Assembly (NCBI GenBank): GCA_002270565.1
Contig: NQMI01000047.1
Coordinates: 165,223 to 229,222 of the forward strand
DNA length: 64,000 nt
Source: Stenocarpella maydis
Taxonomy: Eukaryota > Ascomycota > Sordariomycetes > Diaporthales > Diaporthaceae
Reading direction: 5' to 3'
The notes under the pieces are model-generated. The model was not told the origin of the DNA. It did no database searches and worked only from the letters and a program-made list of their open reading frames with translations. The position numbers and the translations under genes were made by a program. Of the stretch, positions 11,201 to 21,630 are shown in pieces. Within the stretch, counting starts at the first letter, position 1. The number at the start of each line of letters is the position of its first letter.

Positions 11201-13921
11201 AACCTCATTGCTGCTCAAGCTGCGGTGACATGTGATGTCATCAAAGGTGCGGCCCCTGAGCTGACGCCATCATGACTTGACCATATGCATGGTTTGCAAA
11301 TGCGGTAGCAAAGCAACTCTGACACCTGCGCCTTGGGGAGTCTGTTTGCTTTCAGGTACCGATAACAGAGCCTTGGTCTAATGAGCCCACCTTTGCTGCA
11401 TGCACATGCTAGAACGTCGACATCGACATCGGAGGTCTAAAAGTTCGGCTCTTTACTAGCTACCATCTAGACGGAAAGATTTTCCTTTCATAGCCCGTAC
11501 ATGCACATGTGAAAACGGACTCAGTTCCAACGGAGCCGTGAGCTCCACTGTTACACAACCCCCAGGGCATGCTGTAGTACCTGTGTCATTCAGTTGCACA
11601 AAGTTGGACACATACGTTGCCCATCAATGATAGCAAACAAATGCCCACGTCCTCGTGATGAATATTGCTAGACAAAGTGAGACCTAATCTCAGGGCCCAA
11701 CATTTTGAGGCTGGGCTTTTCTTGTCTGAGAGAATTTCGTCACACAGAACATGGGAAAAAGGCATTCATCCCATCAGTACACCGACGCCGGGGTCATATA
11801 CATGGCATACACATGGCATGGAAACACTATGAAGTCTAGAAAATTACATCTGCCTCAAACTAGAATCACTATTACGCTCAGGCCTTGTGGCGACTGGGAT
11901 TCGCCGTTCGAGTTTTGAGGCTCTCACATCTGGGCGAGTTATAGCAGGTTAATTGTCCAGGCCATCCAGACGGGGCTGAACCCCCGTTTCTGGTGCCACG
12001 CCCCTTTACTGTGAGCATTGCCGCGGCCCTGCGGACGCGCTGCGTGCGACCGAGGGCTGCACGGATCAGGACGTGGGGTGGATGTATGTCCCCGCGGGAC
12101 CGCTGGGCCAATCTCTACGAGGAGCTGCATGATGGCCAGGCGTGGTACTGCCTGTAGGCACGGCCCCCAGCAATTGTCAAGTATTGAACAGGGTGCGAGG
12201 CGCTGGTTTGCTAACCACTGGATTATTTCATGCCGAGCAAACCCAATCGGTGTCACATTGTCAACTGTGGTGGTCATGACGAAATTTTACAAGTGCCATA
12301 GAGGCTTTGTTTAGCATTTGGGTGTGACACCGATCCCGTCAAGATCAAGCAGATGGACCCAATTGTTGGGGAGGATTAGTTGCATGTGCCCATTGCCTTT
12401 GCCATTGCGGCGTTTCGAGGTGAGGATTTCTGAGCTTCAACTTGAACACTGTGCAAGAAGAGCCGTGTGGAGGAGGGAGGCACAGGCATACCAGAGGTAA
12501 TACCCCGGAGTTTTTGCACTAATATACCCTGATAATCCTATCTAGAATTCCCAAGAACCATGTGACTTTGAAAATGGTGTATTCTAGTCCTTCTGGTCGG
12601 AGATTTTGTAGCCATGGCCGGTTTACTTTTTACTTTTCATGCTGGCTGAGAGGATGCCTGGTCCCGCCAAGCAACCAGAAACGGCCTTGTGAAGCATGCG
12701 ACCGAGTAAGGGAAGGCAGATACGAGCTGGACCGTGCGATTGGGCAGAGTTTTTTAGCCGGTCGGGATGCTGCAAGTGCAACAGCACGCAAGCGTGAGGG
12801 GCTTCATGCATATAATTACTGTGTGTGCAGTTGACCAGCCTGTTCTGGTAGATTGCCACCTAGGCATGTGGCCGCGACGAAGGTCCCAGACGGGAAGCAG
12901 CCTTGGATTCTGATATTGAATGTTTACCACGTTGGGCGCACCGGCACGCGCCGTGCGCCTGGGAAAAGGCCTGTCTATGATGCAACACTGCTCTCAGATT
13001 TCGCGACCTCGTGTCCAGCCCGAGCACCTGAGGCCGGGCCCTGGTGGCCGGGCGAGGCAGTTGAAATAAGCTCCTATCGCCCAGGACAACTAGGCTGGAT
13101 GAAGGCATTGGCAATGCTTGAATGACGCGACGGTGTGAGCACAACTAGCCAGGTGGTACTGGCGATGGGGGCAGATGCTTGGCCAAGCGGAGGCCGGGGC
13201 CAAAGGTCCTGCCGGTTATGGCCTAGCCTGCCCTGGCGAGCCCCCCGATATCTATCACGGATATTACCTGGGAGATCTCCAATACAGGGTGTACAGTACA
13301 TCAGGGGATCAGCGGGTCAGAGGGTGGTGATGGGCGAGGCCCGGGTGAATTGAGAAGACCACACAGTATGTACAATGGCACAGCAACGGGCGGTGTCCCT
13401 GTACTATCAATTGTAAGGGCGGGTGCTGCCAGACCAGCGTTCGGCGGGAGGACGAGCCGCGAGTCTAATTGCAAGTGCCGTGGCGCGTGATCTTGGGCTT
13501 GGGAGACCCGTAATGTAGCTATCAACCCATTAATCACGTAGTAACAGCGGGGCCTTAAGCCCCTGCTGCTGGCACGCCCATCCACCCATGCTGCCGTCCC
13601 CATGCAAGGTGGAGATGGGCTGCTGAACAGAGACTGTCGAAAGGGGGCGCGTCGTGGTCGTGACCAAACGTCACTTCATGCCGAGCCTCACACGGGTGCG
13701 TTAAGCCGAGACCCCGAGGCGCACATCACGCAAAGTACCCAGGCGTGCCGATCTGCATGCAGGACTAGCCATGGGGATCCAGGAACCGGTACACCACAAG
13801 CAGCACTGCACTCCAACATGCAGCTGACAGCAGCCCCGTCTCGTCGACAGCCAGTCCAGTAGATGGGCAACGAACCCGCTCTGACTTCTTGGCCCGGGTG
13901 TGAGTGATGAAGGGTGGTGAT
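11201..13921. other. Intergenic, no gene recognised
   Basis: About 2.7 kb, moderately GC-rich, with many overlapping short frames on both strands but none with a recognisable motif or plausible splicing. I see no RNA gene or repeat. Confidence 0.4.
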
Positions 13922-13931
13922 GGATAAAAAG
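13922..13931 (+). promoter_or_regulatory. Probable TATA element of the sedolisin gene
   Basis: GATAAAAAGG about 120 nt before the ATG at 14047, followed by a CT-rich leader that includes a 17-base poly-C run at 14005-14021. Confidence 0.4.
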
Positions 13932-14046
13932 GGCGGGCGGTTCTCCTCCCCCTCCAGATGGCGGCCTCCCCCGAGTGTCCCTCCTCACCTCTCTCCCCTC
14001 GCCTCCCCCCCCCCCCCCCCCATCGTCATAGACAGGCCCGGCCACG

Positions 14047-15876
14047 ATGCTCTGCCTGGCCCTCCTCACAGCTGCCGCCGCAGCCTCGGCTCGCGTGCTC
14101 GACAGCGTCCCGGCCGTCCCCCAGGGATGGACCAAGGCCTCGGCTGCCCTGCCCACCGACAAGCTCGCCCTCAAGATCGGCCTCAGGCAGCAGCACGCCG
14201 CCGCGCTCGAGCAGGCCGTGCTGGCCGTGTCGTCTCCGGGCAGCCCCAGCTACGGCAAGCACCTGACGCGCGAGGAGCTCCGCTCCTACGTGGCCCCCAC
14301 CGAGCAGTCCGTCGCCCATGTCACCGCGTGGCTTGCCAGCTATGGCGTCGCCCCTGCCGTCGACAACGACTGGATCACCATCTCCACCGACGTCCAGACG
14401 GCCAACGCCATGCTGGATGCCGACTTCGCCTGGTACGAGTACGAGAAGGGCGGCGGCCTCAAGCTGCGCACCCTCAGCTACGGCGTGCCGGACGACATCG
14501 CCCCGCACGTCGACCTGATCCAGCCCACGACCAGGTTCGGCCAGCTCGGCTCCAGGAGGTCCACCATCTTCGACATCGTGATCGCCGAGGAGGACGACGA
14601 CGTGGCCGCCCTCAACTCGAACATTGCTGCGTCTCCCGCCGCGGCTGCCGCCCCCTGCACCACCACGGTCACCCCCCAGTGCCTCAAGGCCCAGTACAAC
14701 ATCAACTACAAGCCCGAGGCCGAGGGCAACCTGGTTGCCTTCGCGTCGTACCTGGAGCAGTACGCCCGGTACGCCGACCTCGAGAGGTTCGAGGCCCAGC
14801 TCCTCCCCGAGGCCGCCGGCCAGAACTTCTCGGTCACGACCATCAACGGCGGCCTCGACGATCAGAACAGCTCTGACGACTCTGGTAGGTGATGCCCTCC
14901 CTGTCTGCCGGGTCATACATGTGTATGCTGACAACCGCCCCCAGGCGAGGCAAACCTGGACGTGCAGTACGTGCTGGCCGTGAGCCAGCCGGTGCCCATC
15001 GTCGAGTACAGCACCGGCGGGCGGGGGCCGCTGATCCCGACGCTCAACAACAAGTTCCCCAGCACCAACGAGCCGTACCTCGAGTTCCTCACCCACGTGC
15101 TGGCCCAGGACGACGCCTCCCTGCCGCAGACGCTGACCACGTCGTACGGCGAGGAGGAGCAGTCGGTGCCGCGCGAGTACGCCCTGCGGGTGTGCAACCT
15201 CTTCATGCAGCTCGGCGCCCGCGGCGTGTCGGTGCTCTTCAGCAGCGGCGACTCGGGCCCGGGCGGCGCGTGCAAGTCCAACGCCGACAACACGACCACC
15301 ACCTTCCAGCCGACCTTCCCGGCCGGCTGCCCGTGGGTGACCGCCGTGGGCGCCACCACCGGCTCCGCGCCCGAGCGCGGCGTGTCCTTTTCGTCCGGCG
15401 GCTTCAGCATCTACCACGCGCGGCCCGAGTGGCAGGCCGGCGCCGTGCCCGCGTACCTCAGCTCCGTCGGCGCCACCTACGCCGGCCTGTTCAACGCCAC
15501 CGGCCGCGGCATCCCCGACGTCGCCGCCCAGGGCCAGTCGTTTGTCGTCTACGACAAGGGCCGCCGCGCCCTGCTCTCGGGCACCTCGGCGTCGTCGCCC
15601 GCCTTCGCCGGCGTCGTCGCCCTGCTCAACGCCGCGCGCAGGTCGCAGGGCAGCCCGCCCCTGGGCTTCCTCAACCCCTGGCTGTACAACAACTCGGCCG
15701 CGCTGCTCGACATCACCGCCGGCTTCTCGAGCGGCTGCCAGGGCGCCGGCGGGGGGCTGCCCGCCTCTGGTGCGAGGTGGAACTGCACGGCCGGCTGGGA
15801 CCCCGTCACCGGCCTCGGGACGCCACTCTTTGACCGGCTGTTGGCTGCTGCTGCGCCGGGGGTTGCGAACGAGTAG
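14047..15876 (+). CDS. Secreted sedolisin, tripeptidyl-peptidase type (S53)
   Basis: Serine-carboxyl peptidase of 589 residues that probably removes tripeptides from protein N-termini outside the cell at acid pH. Exons 14047-14884 and 14945-15876 are joined over a 60 bp intron (GTAGGT...CCCAG). A hydrophobic signal peptide (LCLALLTAAAAASA) is followed by the pro-kumamolisin activation domain, about residues 20-165 (SYGKHLTREELRSYVAPT is typical). The catalytic set is visible: Glu281 and Asp285 in GEANLDVQY, oxyanion Asp382 in FSSGDSGPG and Ser494 in SGTSASSP. The C-terminal calcium site is also present (LLDITAGFSSGC and GWDPVTGLGTP). The intron splits the codon for Gly280, just before the catalytic Glu. 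Several NxS/T sites are present. It converges with the TIM-barrel gene downstream. Family assignment is firm; exact cleavage mode is by homology. Confidence 0.95.
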
Positions 15877-16406
15877 TGGTTGGTGATGATGATGATGACG
15901 GGATGTCGGAACACGCAATATCACTGATGAATTGCCGCCAGGTCTAGACTAATCATGTAGATGATGCAATCTAATGAGAATACTCTTGCGTGATATTGAT
16001 ATCAGCTGTGGTCCGCGGCCGCGAGCTTGATATGCTGTGTGACTAGGCTCTAATCCGCTCGTCTGTCGAGGAGCAGTCAGTCAGGCATGAGCTGTGAGGC
16101 ATCGCCCTCGTCAATGCTGCTTGGCCCGGGTATGCTGCTGACTCGCTGTCCCCCCATGGCCGACATCTGGGCCCTACCGCCCACCGTCCGCTATTGATCT
16201 CCTTGCCTCTCCTCAACCTCGCTGCGGCTCCGAGGCCAGTCCTGCCCGTTGGGCAGCTCCCTCGTCTCGCCCTGGTAGTTCCCCCTGATGCGCTGTATGC
16301 GCTGCGCCTGCATCGAGCAGGGCAGGCCGCTGCCCTCGTTTATCTTCTGCCGCGCCTTGCTGTGGTGGTGCCCGCCGGCCCCGTTGGCCTGTCTCCTCAC
16401 TATGTT
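15877..16406. other. Convergent intergenic space
   Basis: Lies between two convergent genes. The minus strand at 16406-16191 continues open, in frame, past the stop of the TIM-barrel gene with coding-like GC3 bias (see findings). Confidence 0.4.
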
Positions 16407-17519
16407 TCATAAGCCTGCCGCCTCCCGCACCAGCCTCAGCGTGCCGTCCCTCGCCTCTTCGGCGAACGCCTTGAGGTCGTCGCCGTACTTGCTCTCGAAC
16501 CGGCAGTCAAACACCTCCACGCTCAGCCACCCGCGGAAGCCCGTCCCCAGCACCGCCCGCGTGAAGTCCGCGATGGGCAGGTACCCGCCGTCGTACGGCA
16601 GGGGCCGGTGGTCGTGGCTCCACCTCCCGCGCGGCCGCAGGCCCGTGCCGTTGTCGTCGTCGGGCTCCGGGCGCGGGGCGAGCGGCGGCTGCATGCGGTA
16701 GGCGTCGCTCACCTGCAGGAGGTATATCCTCTCCGGCGGCACCTCGGCCGCCAGCTGGCGCAGGCTGTCGCGCCACGCCTCCCCGTCCGAAACCCTGCCG
16801 TCCTCGCCCTCCAGCCTCCCGGACCCGGTCGTGGGGTCGCCCCACTCGCCGCCCGCCGACTGGAACGTGTCCAGGCACAGGCCGATGTTGTCGCGCCCCG
16901 CGAGCTGCACAATCTCCCACACGTCCCTCCACCGGGGCGCGTGCGTGGCCCAGCACCAGTTCTCGTACGCGACCCGGAACCCCCCGGGCCGCAGCAGGTC
17001 CGCCAGCTCGCCCAGGTCCGCCGCCAGCCGGCGCCTGTCCCCCGACGCGCCCGGCGAGTCGGTGCTGCCCACCTGCAGCAGGGGCACCGCTCGCCTCCAT
17101 GACCCAGCCAGCCGCGGGCGCGGGCGAGGGCGGCCTCCCGCTCCGGGCTGCCGGGCGGCCAGCCCTCGAAGTTGGCGAGGGTTGCAGCATGAGGACGCAG
17201 CCGTGGGAGGAGCAGAGGCGCGCGGCGGACCTGCCGCCTCGCGCAGGGCGGGCCAGTCGTCCTCTGCCAGCCGCTGCCGCCGCCGCCGGCCGCCGCCCCT
17301 GCCGGGCGACGGCTGGATCTGGCCGAGGCGGACGAGCTCGTCGCGTGGGAGAGAGGTCCGGAAGGACAGCTCGATCCCGGCGAACCCGGCCTGCGAGATG
17401 GCCTCGAGCTTCTGGTGGAGGGTGTGCCTGGGCAGGCCGATGGAGCACGACGCCAGTGAGAGGGGCATCCTGCACGGGTCGACGTCCAACGGGGTCGTAT
17501 CCGTGACGTGTGCAGCCAT
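16407..17519 (-). CDS. 3-dehydroshikimate dehydratase-like TIM-barrel enzyme; frame disrupted
   Basis: Sugar-phosphate isomerase/epimerase superfamily (xylose-isomerase-like TIM barrel), closest in pattern to fungal 3-dehydroshikimate dehydratases of quinate catabolism. Visible signatures are MPLSLASCSIGLPRHTLHQK with AGFAGIELSF at the N-terminus, then FRVAYENWCWATHAPRW, NIGLCLDTFQSAGG, RIYLLQVSDAYRM and GFRGWLSVEVFD. The middle, about 17085-17250, is broken. Expected residues occur successively in different frames: LCSSHGCVLMLQP in one, LANFEGWPPGSPEREAALAR in the next, and VPLLQVGSTDSPG back in the first. So three or four single-base indels cluster in under 200 bp, and the net frame is restored. 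Start is ATG 17519 or, better matched to the family, ATG 17468. It is divergent from the 6PGDH gene. Sequencing error or pseudogenisation cannot be told apart here. Confidence 0.75.
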   Translation of the reverse strand: MAAHVTDTTPLDVDPCRMPLSLASCSIGLPRHTLHQKLEAISQAGFAGIELSFRTSLPRDELVRLGQIQPSPGRGGGRRRRQRLAEDDWPALREAAGPPRASAPPTAASSCCNPRQLRGLAARQPGAGGRPRPRPRLAGSWRRAVPLLQVGSTDSPGASGDRRRLAADLGELADLLRPGGFRVAYENWCWATHAPRWRDVWEIVQLAGRDNIGLCLDTFQSAGGEWGDPTTGSGRLEGEDGRVSDGEAWRDSLRQLAAEVPPERIYLLQVSDAYRMQPPLAPRPEPDDDNGTGLRPRGRWSHDHRPLPYDGGYLPIADFTRAVLGTGFRGWLSVEVFDCRFESKYGDDLKAFAEEARDGTLRLVREAAGL

Positions 17520-18469
17520 GATATGTGTGTGTGTGTACAACTTGTAAGCTCCGCTCGTGTGTATGGACTCTGTACCTGGTTATGCTGTCGAGGTTGGTGT
17601 TGGTATCTGCTATTGGGGTCTAACTGCAGTGCCCAGGTGCAGTACAATGTGAAAATATATATCGTGCAATACACAGTAGCAACAAACCCTAGAGGACTGG
17701 GATGGTGGCGACAAGAGTACACTGGCATCAGGAACCGGCGACGGATTTCAAACATCACCAATACCAACCCTGTCGTCAAGAACTGGGCCTATCATGATGA
17801 AGGCATGATGTATGTGAGCAGCAAGCTACTGCAGTGGCCTGTGTGTGGTGCGACGCGGTGGTAAATAGGCCAGAGCCACGTCTGCCATGATGTCACTGAC
17901 AGTCCCGCACTAATGATTACATGTGCCTCTGCTCTGCTGCCCAGGCCCCTCAGGTCGCGACGACTCAGTTGGAGATCAGACCACATATCGATATCCACAA
18001 GTGCCCATTCTGCTCAGCTGCCAGTCACGGCCCCGGAAGGTTCAGGACGAGCCGCCTGAGACGAGACAGAGCAGTGAGCAGGCTGGCTGGGCTGGCTGGC
18101 TGACCAGTCGAACCTTGGGGCGTTGGAACCAGACCGAAGTGAGCCTGTGCGCCTTTGACATCATGGGCTGGTAATCACACGTCCAACCCGGGGAATTACA
18201 TGGAGAAATAAGGAAAGCAGGCTCACCTCGCAGACGATGGACCGCGGATACAAAATGCCACGCCAGGCTCTCTCCCCCAAGCCGTTTCCCGAGTCCCGAG
18301 ACGCCCGTCTGCTGCAGCAGCAAGGTTACAACATCATACAGTCGAGGAGACCGAAGTCGTCCAGCATCAACACGTCGCACTCGAAAGCCCTTGCCTTCCA
18401 GTACACAGCCAACCCCTTGGCCGTCTGTGTGGAGAAGGTCGATCCTGGTAGTCGCGATAAGGCGGAGGC
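17520..18469. promoter_or_regulatory. Shared divergent promoter region
   Basis: About 950 bp separate the divergent TIM-barrel (-) and 6PGDH (+) start codons. A short GT microsatellite lies at 17524-17536. I did not identify a specific operator. Short frames here look non-coding. Confidence 0.4.
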
Positions 18470-20147
18470 ATGACCAAGATGGAGGTCAACAAGGTATGAA
18501 GCCATCCACACCACTCCTGCCCGGGCAGGCACGACCTCCCGTCCTGGCTTGGCTGAGCTGACAGGACCCGCCCAGCTGGCAATGATAGGGGTTGGGAGCA
18601 TGGGCGGCATGATGGCGCTCCTGTGCGCAGAGCACGGCATCGAGGTGCACATGTTCGACCCGTCAGCCGACAGCGTGAGGCGCGTCCTCCAGCAGGCCAG
18701 GCAGGCCGGGCTCGACTCCAAGACCTTCCACCAGGGGGACTACGAGTCCCTGTGCAGGGCCCTGCCGTCCGACTCGCCCAAGGTCTTCATCCTCAGCCTG
18801 CCGCACGGCTCCGCGGGCGACAAGACCATCGACGGCCTCGAGCCGTTCCTGCGGGCGGGCGACGCCATCCTGGACGCGTCCAACGAGAAGTGGAGCCGGA
18901 CGGAGCGCAGGCAGGCTCGGCTGCGGCCTAGGGGGGTGCACCTCGTCGGCATGGGCGTCAGCGGCGGGTACCAGGCCGCGCGGCACGGGCCCTCCATCTC
19001 GCCCGGCGCCAGCTCGCCCGAGGCGTGGGACGTGGCCTGGCCGCTGCTGGCGAGGCTGGCGGCCAGGGACGGGTCGGGGAGGCCGTGCACGGCGCGGCTG
19101 GGCGTGGGCGGGTGCGGGCACTACGTCAAGATGGTGCACAACGGTATCGAGCACGGCATGATGACGGCGCTGTGCGAGGTGTGGGGCATCATGGGCCGGT
19201 GCTTCGGCTGGTCGCACGACGAGGTGGCCGAGGTGCTGGGCCGGTGGGACACGGACGCCGACAGCCCCCTCCGCCACAACTTCCTCGTCGAGATCGGCGC
19301 CGAAATCTGCCGCGCGAGCGCCCCCGGCGACGGCTCCCGCTTCGTGCTGGATGACATCCGCGACAAGGTGGTCCAGGACGTCTGCGGGGAGGAGGGCACG
19401 GGCACCTGGGCCGTCGAGGATGCCGCCCGGCTGCACGTCTCGGCGCCCAGCATCGCCGTGAGCCACATGCTGCGCGTCCAGTCGGCATACGCGGGCCGGA
19501 GGGAGGCGGCGCACACGACGTTCCGCGGGGCGGGCGCCGCCGCCGCCGACCTCGCCTCGGGGCCCCGCCCGGACCCGCTCCGGGCCCAGACGGCCGAGGG
19601 CAAGCTCAGGGCGGCCGGCCGCATGCGCGACGCCACCTACGCGGCCTTCCTGCTCTGCTTCGTGCAGGGGCTGCACCTGCTGGCGGCGGCCGACGACGAG
19701 CACGGCTGGGGGCTGGACTACCCTCAGGTGATGCAGGTGTGGCGCGGCGGGTGCATCATCCGGTCGGGCGCCCTCGTCGACATGCTGGACGGGGTATACA
19801 GGTCCGGGGCGGCAGACAGGCACAACCTCGTGGCCCACCCGACCGTCGCGGCCGAGCTGGGCAGGGTGGCGGCGCCGCTCCGGGAGCTGGTCGCCGACAC
19901 CGTCAGGCTGGACGCGCACGTGCCTGCCCTCAGCGCCAGCCTCGAGTACCTCAAGTACTCCGTGTCGACGGACCTGCCCACCAGCTTCCAGGAGGCCCAG
20001 CTGGACTTCTTTGGGCACCACATGTACGACCTCAAGAGCGAGGGGCCCGGCGAGCCGGTGGTGGGGAAGCACCACCATGAGTGGAGGCCTGCGAGGGGGC
20101 TGAGGGAGACAGAAGAGGCGGTCCAGAGGCAGGGGGAGAAGCAATGA
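18470..20147 (+). CDS. 6-phosphogluconate dehydrogenase family protein
   Basis: NAD(P)-dependent oxidative decarboxylation of 6-phosphogluconate or a related sugar acid. The 537-residue model has a 24 nt first exon (18470-18493, MTKMEVNK), a 64 bp intron (GTATGA...GAG) and exon 18558-20147. The Rossmann loop is MIGVGSMGG at residues 17-25. Substrate-site motifs are GMGVSGGYQAARHGPS and CGHYVKMVHNGIEHG, where Lys199 and Asn203 match the catalytic Lys/Asn of the family. GTGTWAVEDAA and MQVWRGGCIIRSG mark the all-helical 6PGD domain. The protein is longer than the usual ~490 residues because of insertions around residues 305-375 and a charged tail. Such divergent fungal paralogues often sit outside the pentose phosphate pathway. 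The first exon is the least certain part; an alternative start is the ATG at 18582. Confidence 0.88.
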
Positions 20148-21630
20148 GCGATACCATGTCCATTCCAAAACCTGGGGGCCGGTAACAATCACATGCATAC
20201 TCCGAGGAGGAGTCAAGGCCACGACATAGACGCCACACTATAGCGGTTAGCTGTTAGCACGACTCGATTAACTAGCACGTAAACCCTCGATAGCTACAAA
20301 TAGGTAGCCCTACAAATCTGTGCAAGACGTATCAATGTACTGGCGCGAATCAATCTCTCGGAAACGAGTCGAGTTGAACGATAGCAGATATGCTGCTCCA
20401 GCCGGCATGGCTTTTCCATCATATGCTTCAGAATGTCGAAATACTGCAAGCATGCACATAAACCCTTGCAGCAAACATGCAAAACCAATCAGTTCACCAG
20501 AGTCTTGTTTATGTTGCCGCTGGTGATGAGGCTGGTAGCTTTATAACCGACTACGGAGTACCTACGTGACTACTGCCGCACTGTGATGATACACATGAGA
20601 GGCTCCACCGAGACTGGCTCGAGCCTTTGGTGTATGTAGATGATGCACGCACCACCTATCATCGCCCACAAATCCTGTCGAGCTCTATTGCAGCACGCTG
20701 CCTCCTTGTTTAAGGTCTGATGATAACGTGGCGGCACACATTCGCCACTGAGGAGCCGCTGTTTCGTTCCTAACAACCTACTCATGGGAGCACTAGTCAA
20801 CCTCTACCGATTTCTCCAGGCTCGACGCTCAAGGCCCCCTCGTCTACCCCAAAGTAATGATCAGGCATATCCCGGTATCAGATGGCTCCGTTTCCGTGTC
20901 CCGTCCTGGCCCGTTCGAGCCTGCTCAAGTGGTCTGAGCGCGGCAATCGCCGTTATCAAGATTGACAGGCAAGGGCTTCTCCATCTCCTCAGCCAGACAC
21001 CAGCGCCGAGGATCTCTGTACGACGCAGATGATAGCTGAGGATGGAGAGGCATAAAACGGGCCTTGATGGTAAGCCTGCCGAGGAGGATTTTATGCACCA
21101 GAGCATCCTGACTGTTATTATCGATGCCCGGGTGTCTGTGTGTGCCTCGCATGTACCTACCTGATCAGACATGCTCAAGCTTGCAGGGCTGCCCTGATTT
21201 CTGCCCGGGTGTGATGGCGGATGGCCATGCACCTGTCACCCAATCCCGCGTCTCCGGGCTGCGAACCATGCGTATCTGCGAACCATGACGATGCTGGGAA
21301 TGGCCACTGGGCACAAGGCTTGTCCCTTATCTGCGGCCCAATGGAAGATCGTCGTCATGCGAGTTTGATATGAAAGCCCCGCAGATTGGGGTTTAAGCTT
21401 GGGGTTCAATCTTGGAGGTCAATCTTGGAGTTCAAACTCGGAGGTCAATCTTGGAGTTCAAACTCGGAGGTCAATCTTGGAGGTCTTGAACCATGATACC
21501 GATTCCAACCAGGCAGGGAGGGGCCCGAGAAAAGGATCCCGATGTCCTGGGCCGCAGATAAGTATGGAGTGCCGAGTAGTGATAATCCGCTAATGGGCTG
21601 TATAATACTTGGACGGCTGCAGCTTCGTGC
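20148..21630. other. Intergenic with a minisatellite
   Basis: Contains a TACGGAGTAC palindrome at about 20552-20561 and the tandem repeat at 21398-21490. No gene recognised. Confidence 0.45.
21398..21490. repeat. Minisatellite, ~26 bp unit
   Basis: Units alternate 'ggaggtcaatctt' and 'ggagttcaaactc', giving about three 26 bp copies plus partial copies, 140-230 bp upstream of the NCS1 permease start. It could affect promoter spacing and is likely variable in length. Confidence 0.75.

Noticed and set aside
14026..15924. 632-codon minus-strand open frame opposite the sedolisin gene
   Set aside because: Antisense shadow caused by the extreme GC3 bias of the real gene; composition is Gly/Arg/Val-rich without domains.
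18663..20222. 519-codon minus-strand frame opposite the 6PGDH gene
   Set aside because: GC3 shadow of a gene with clear catalytic motifs on the other strand.
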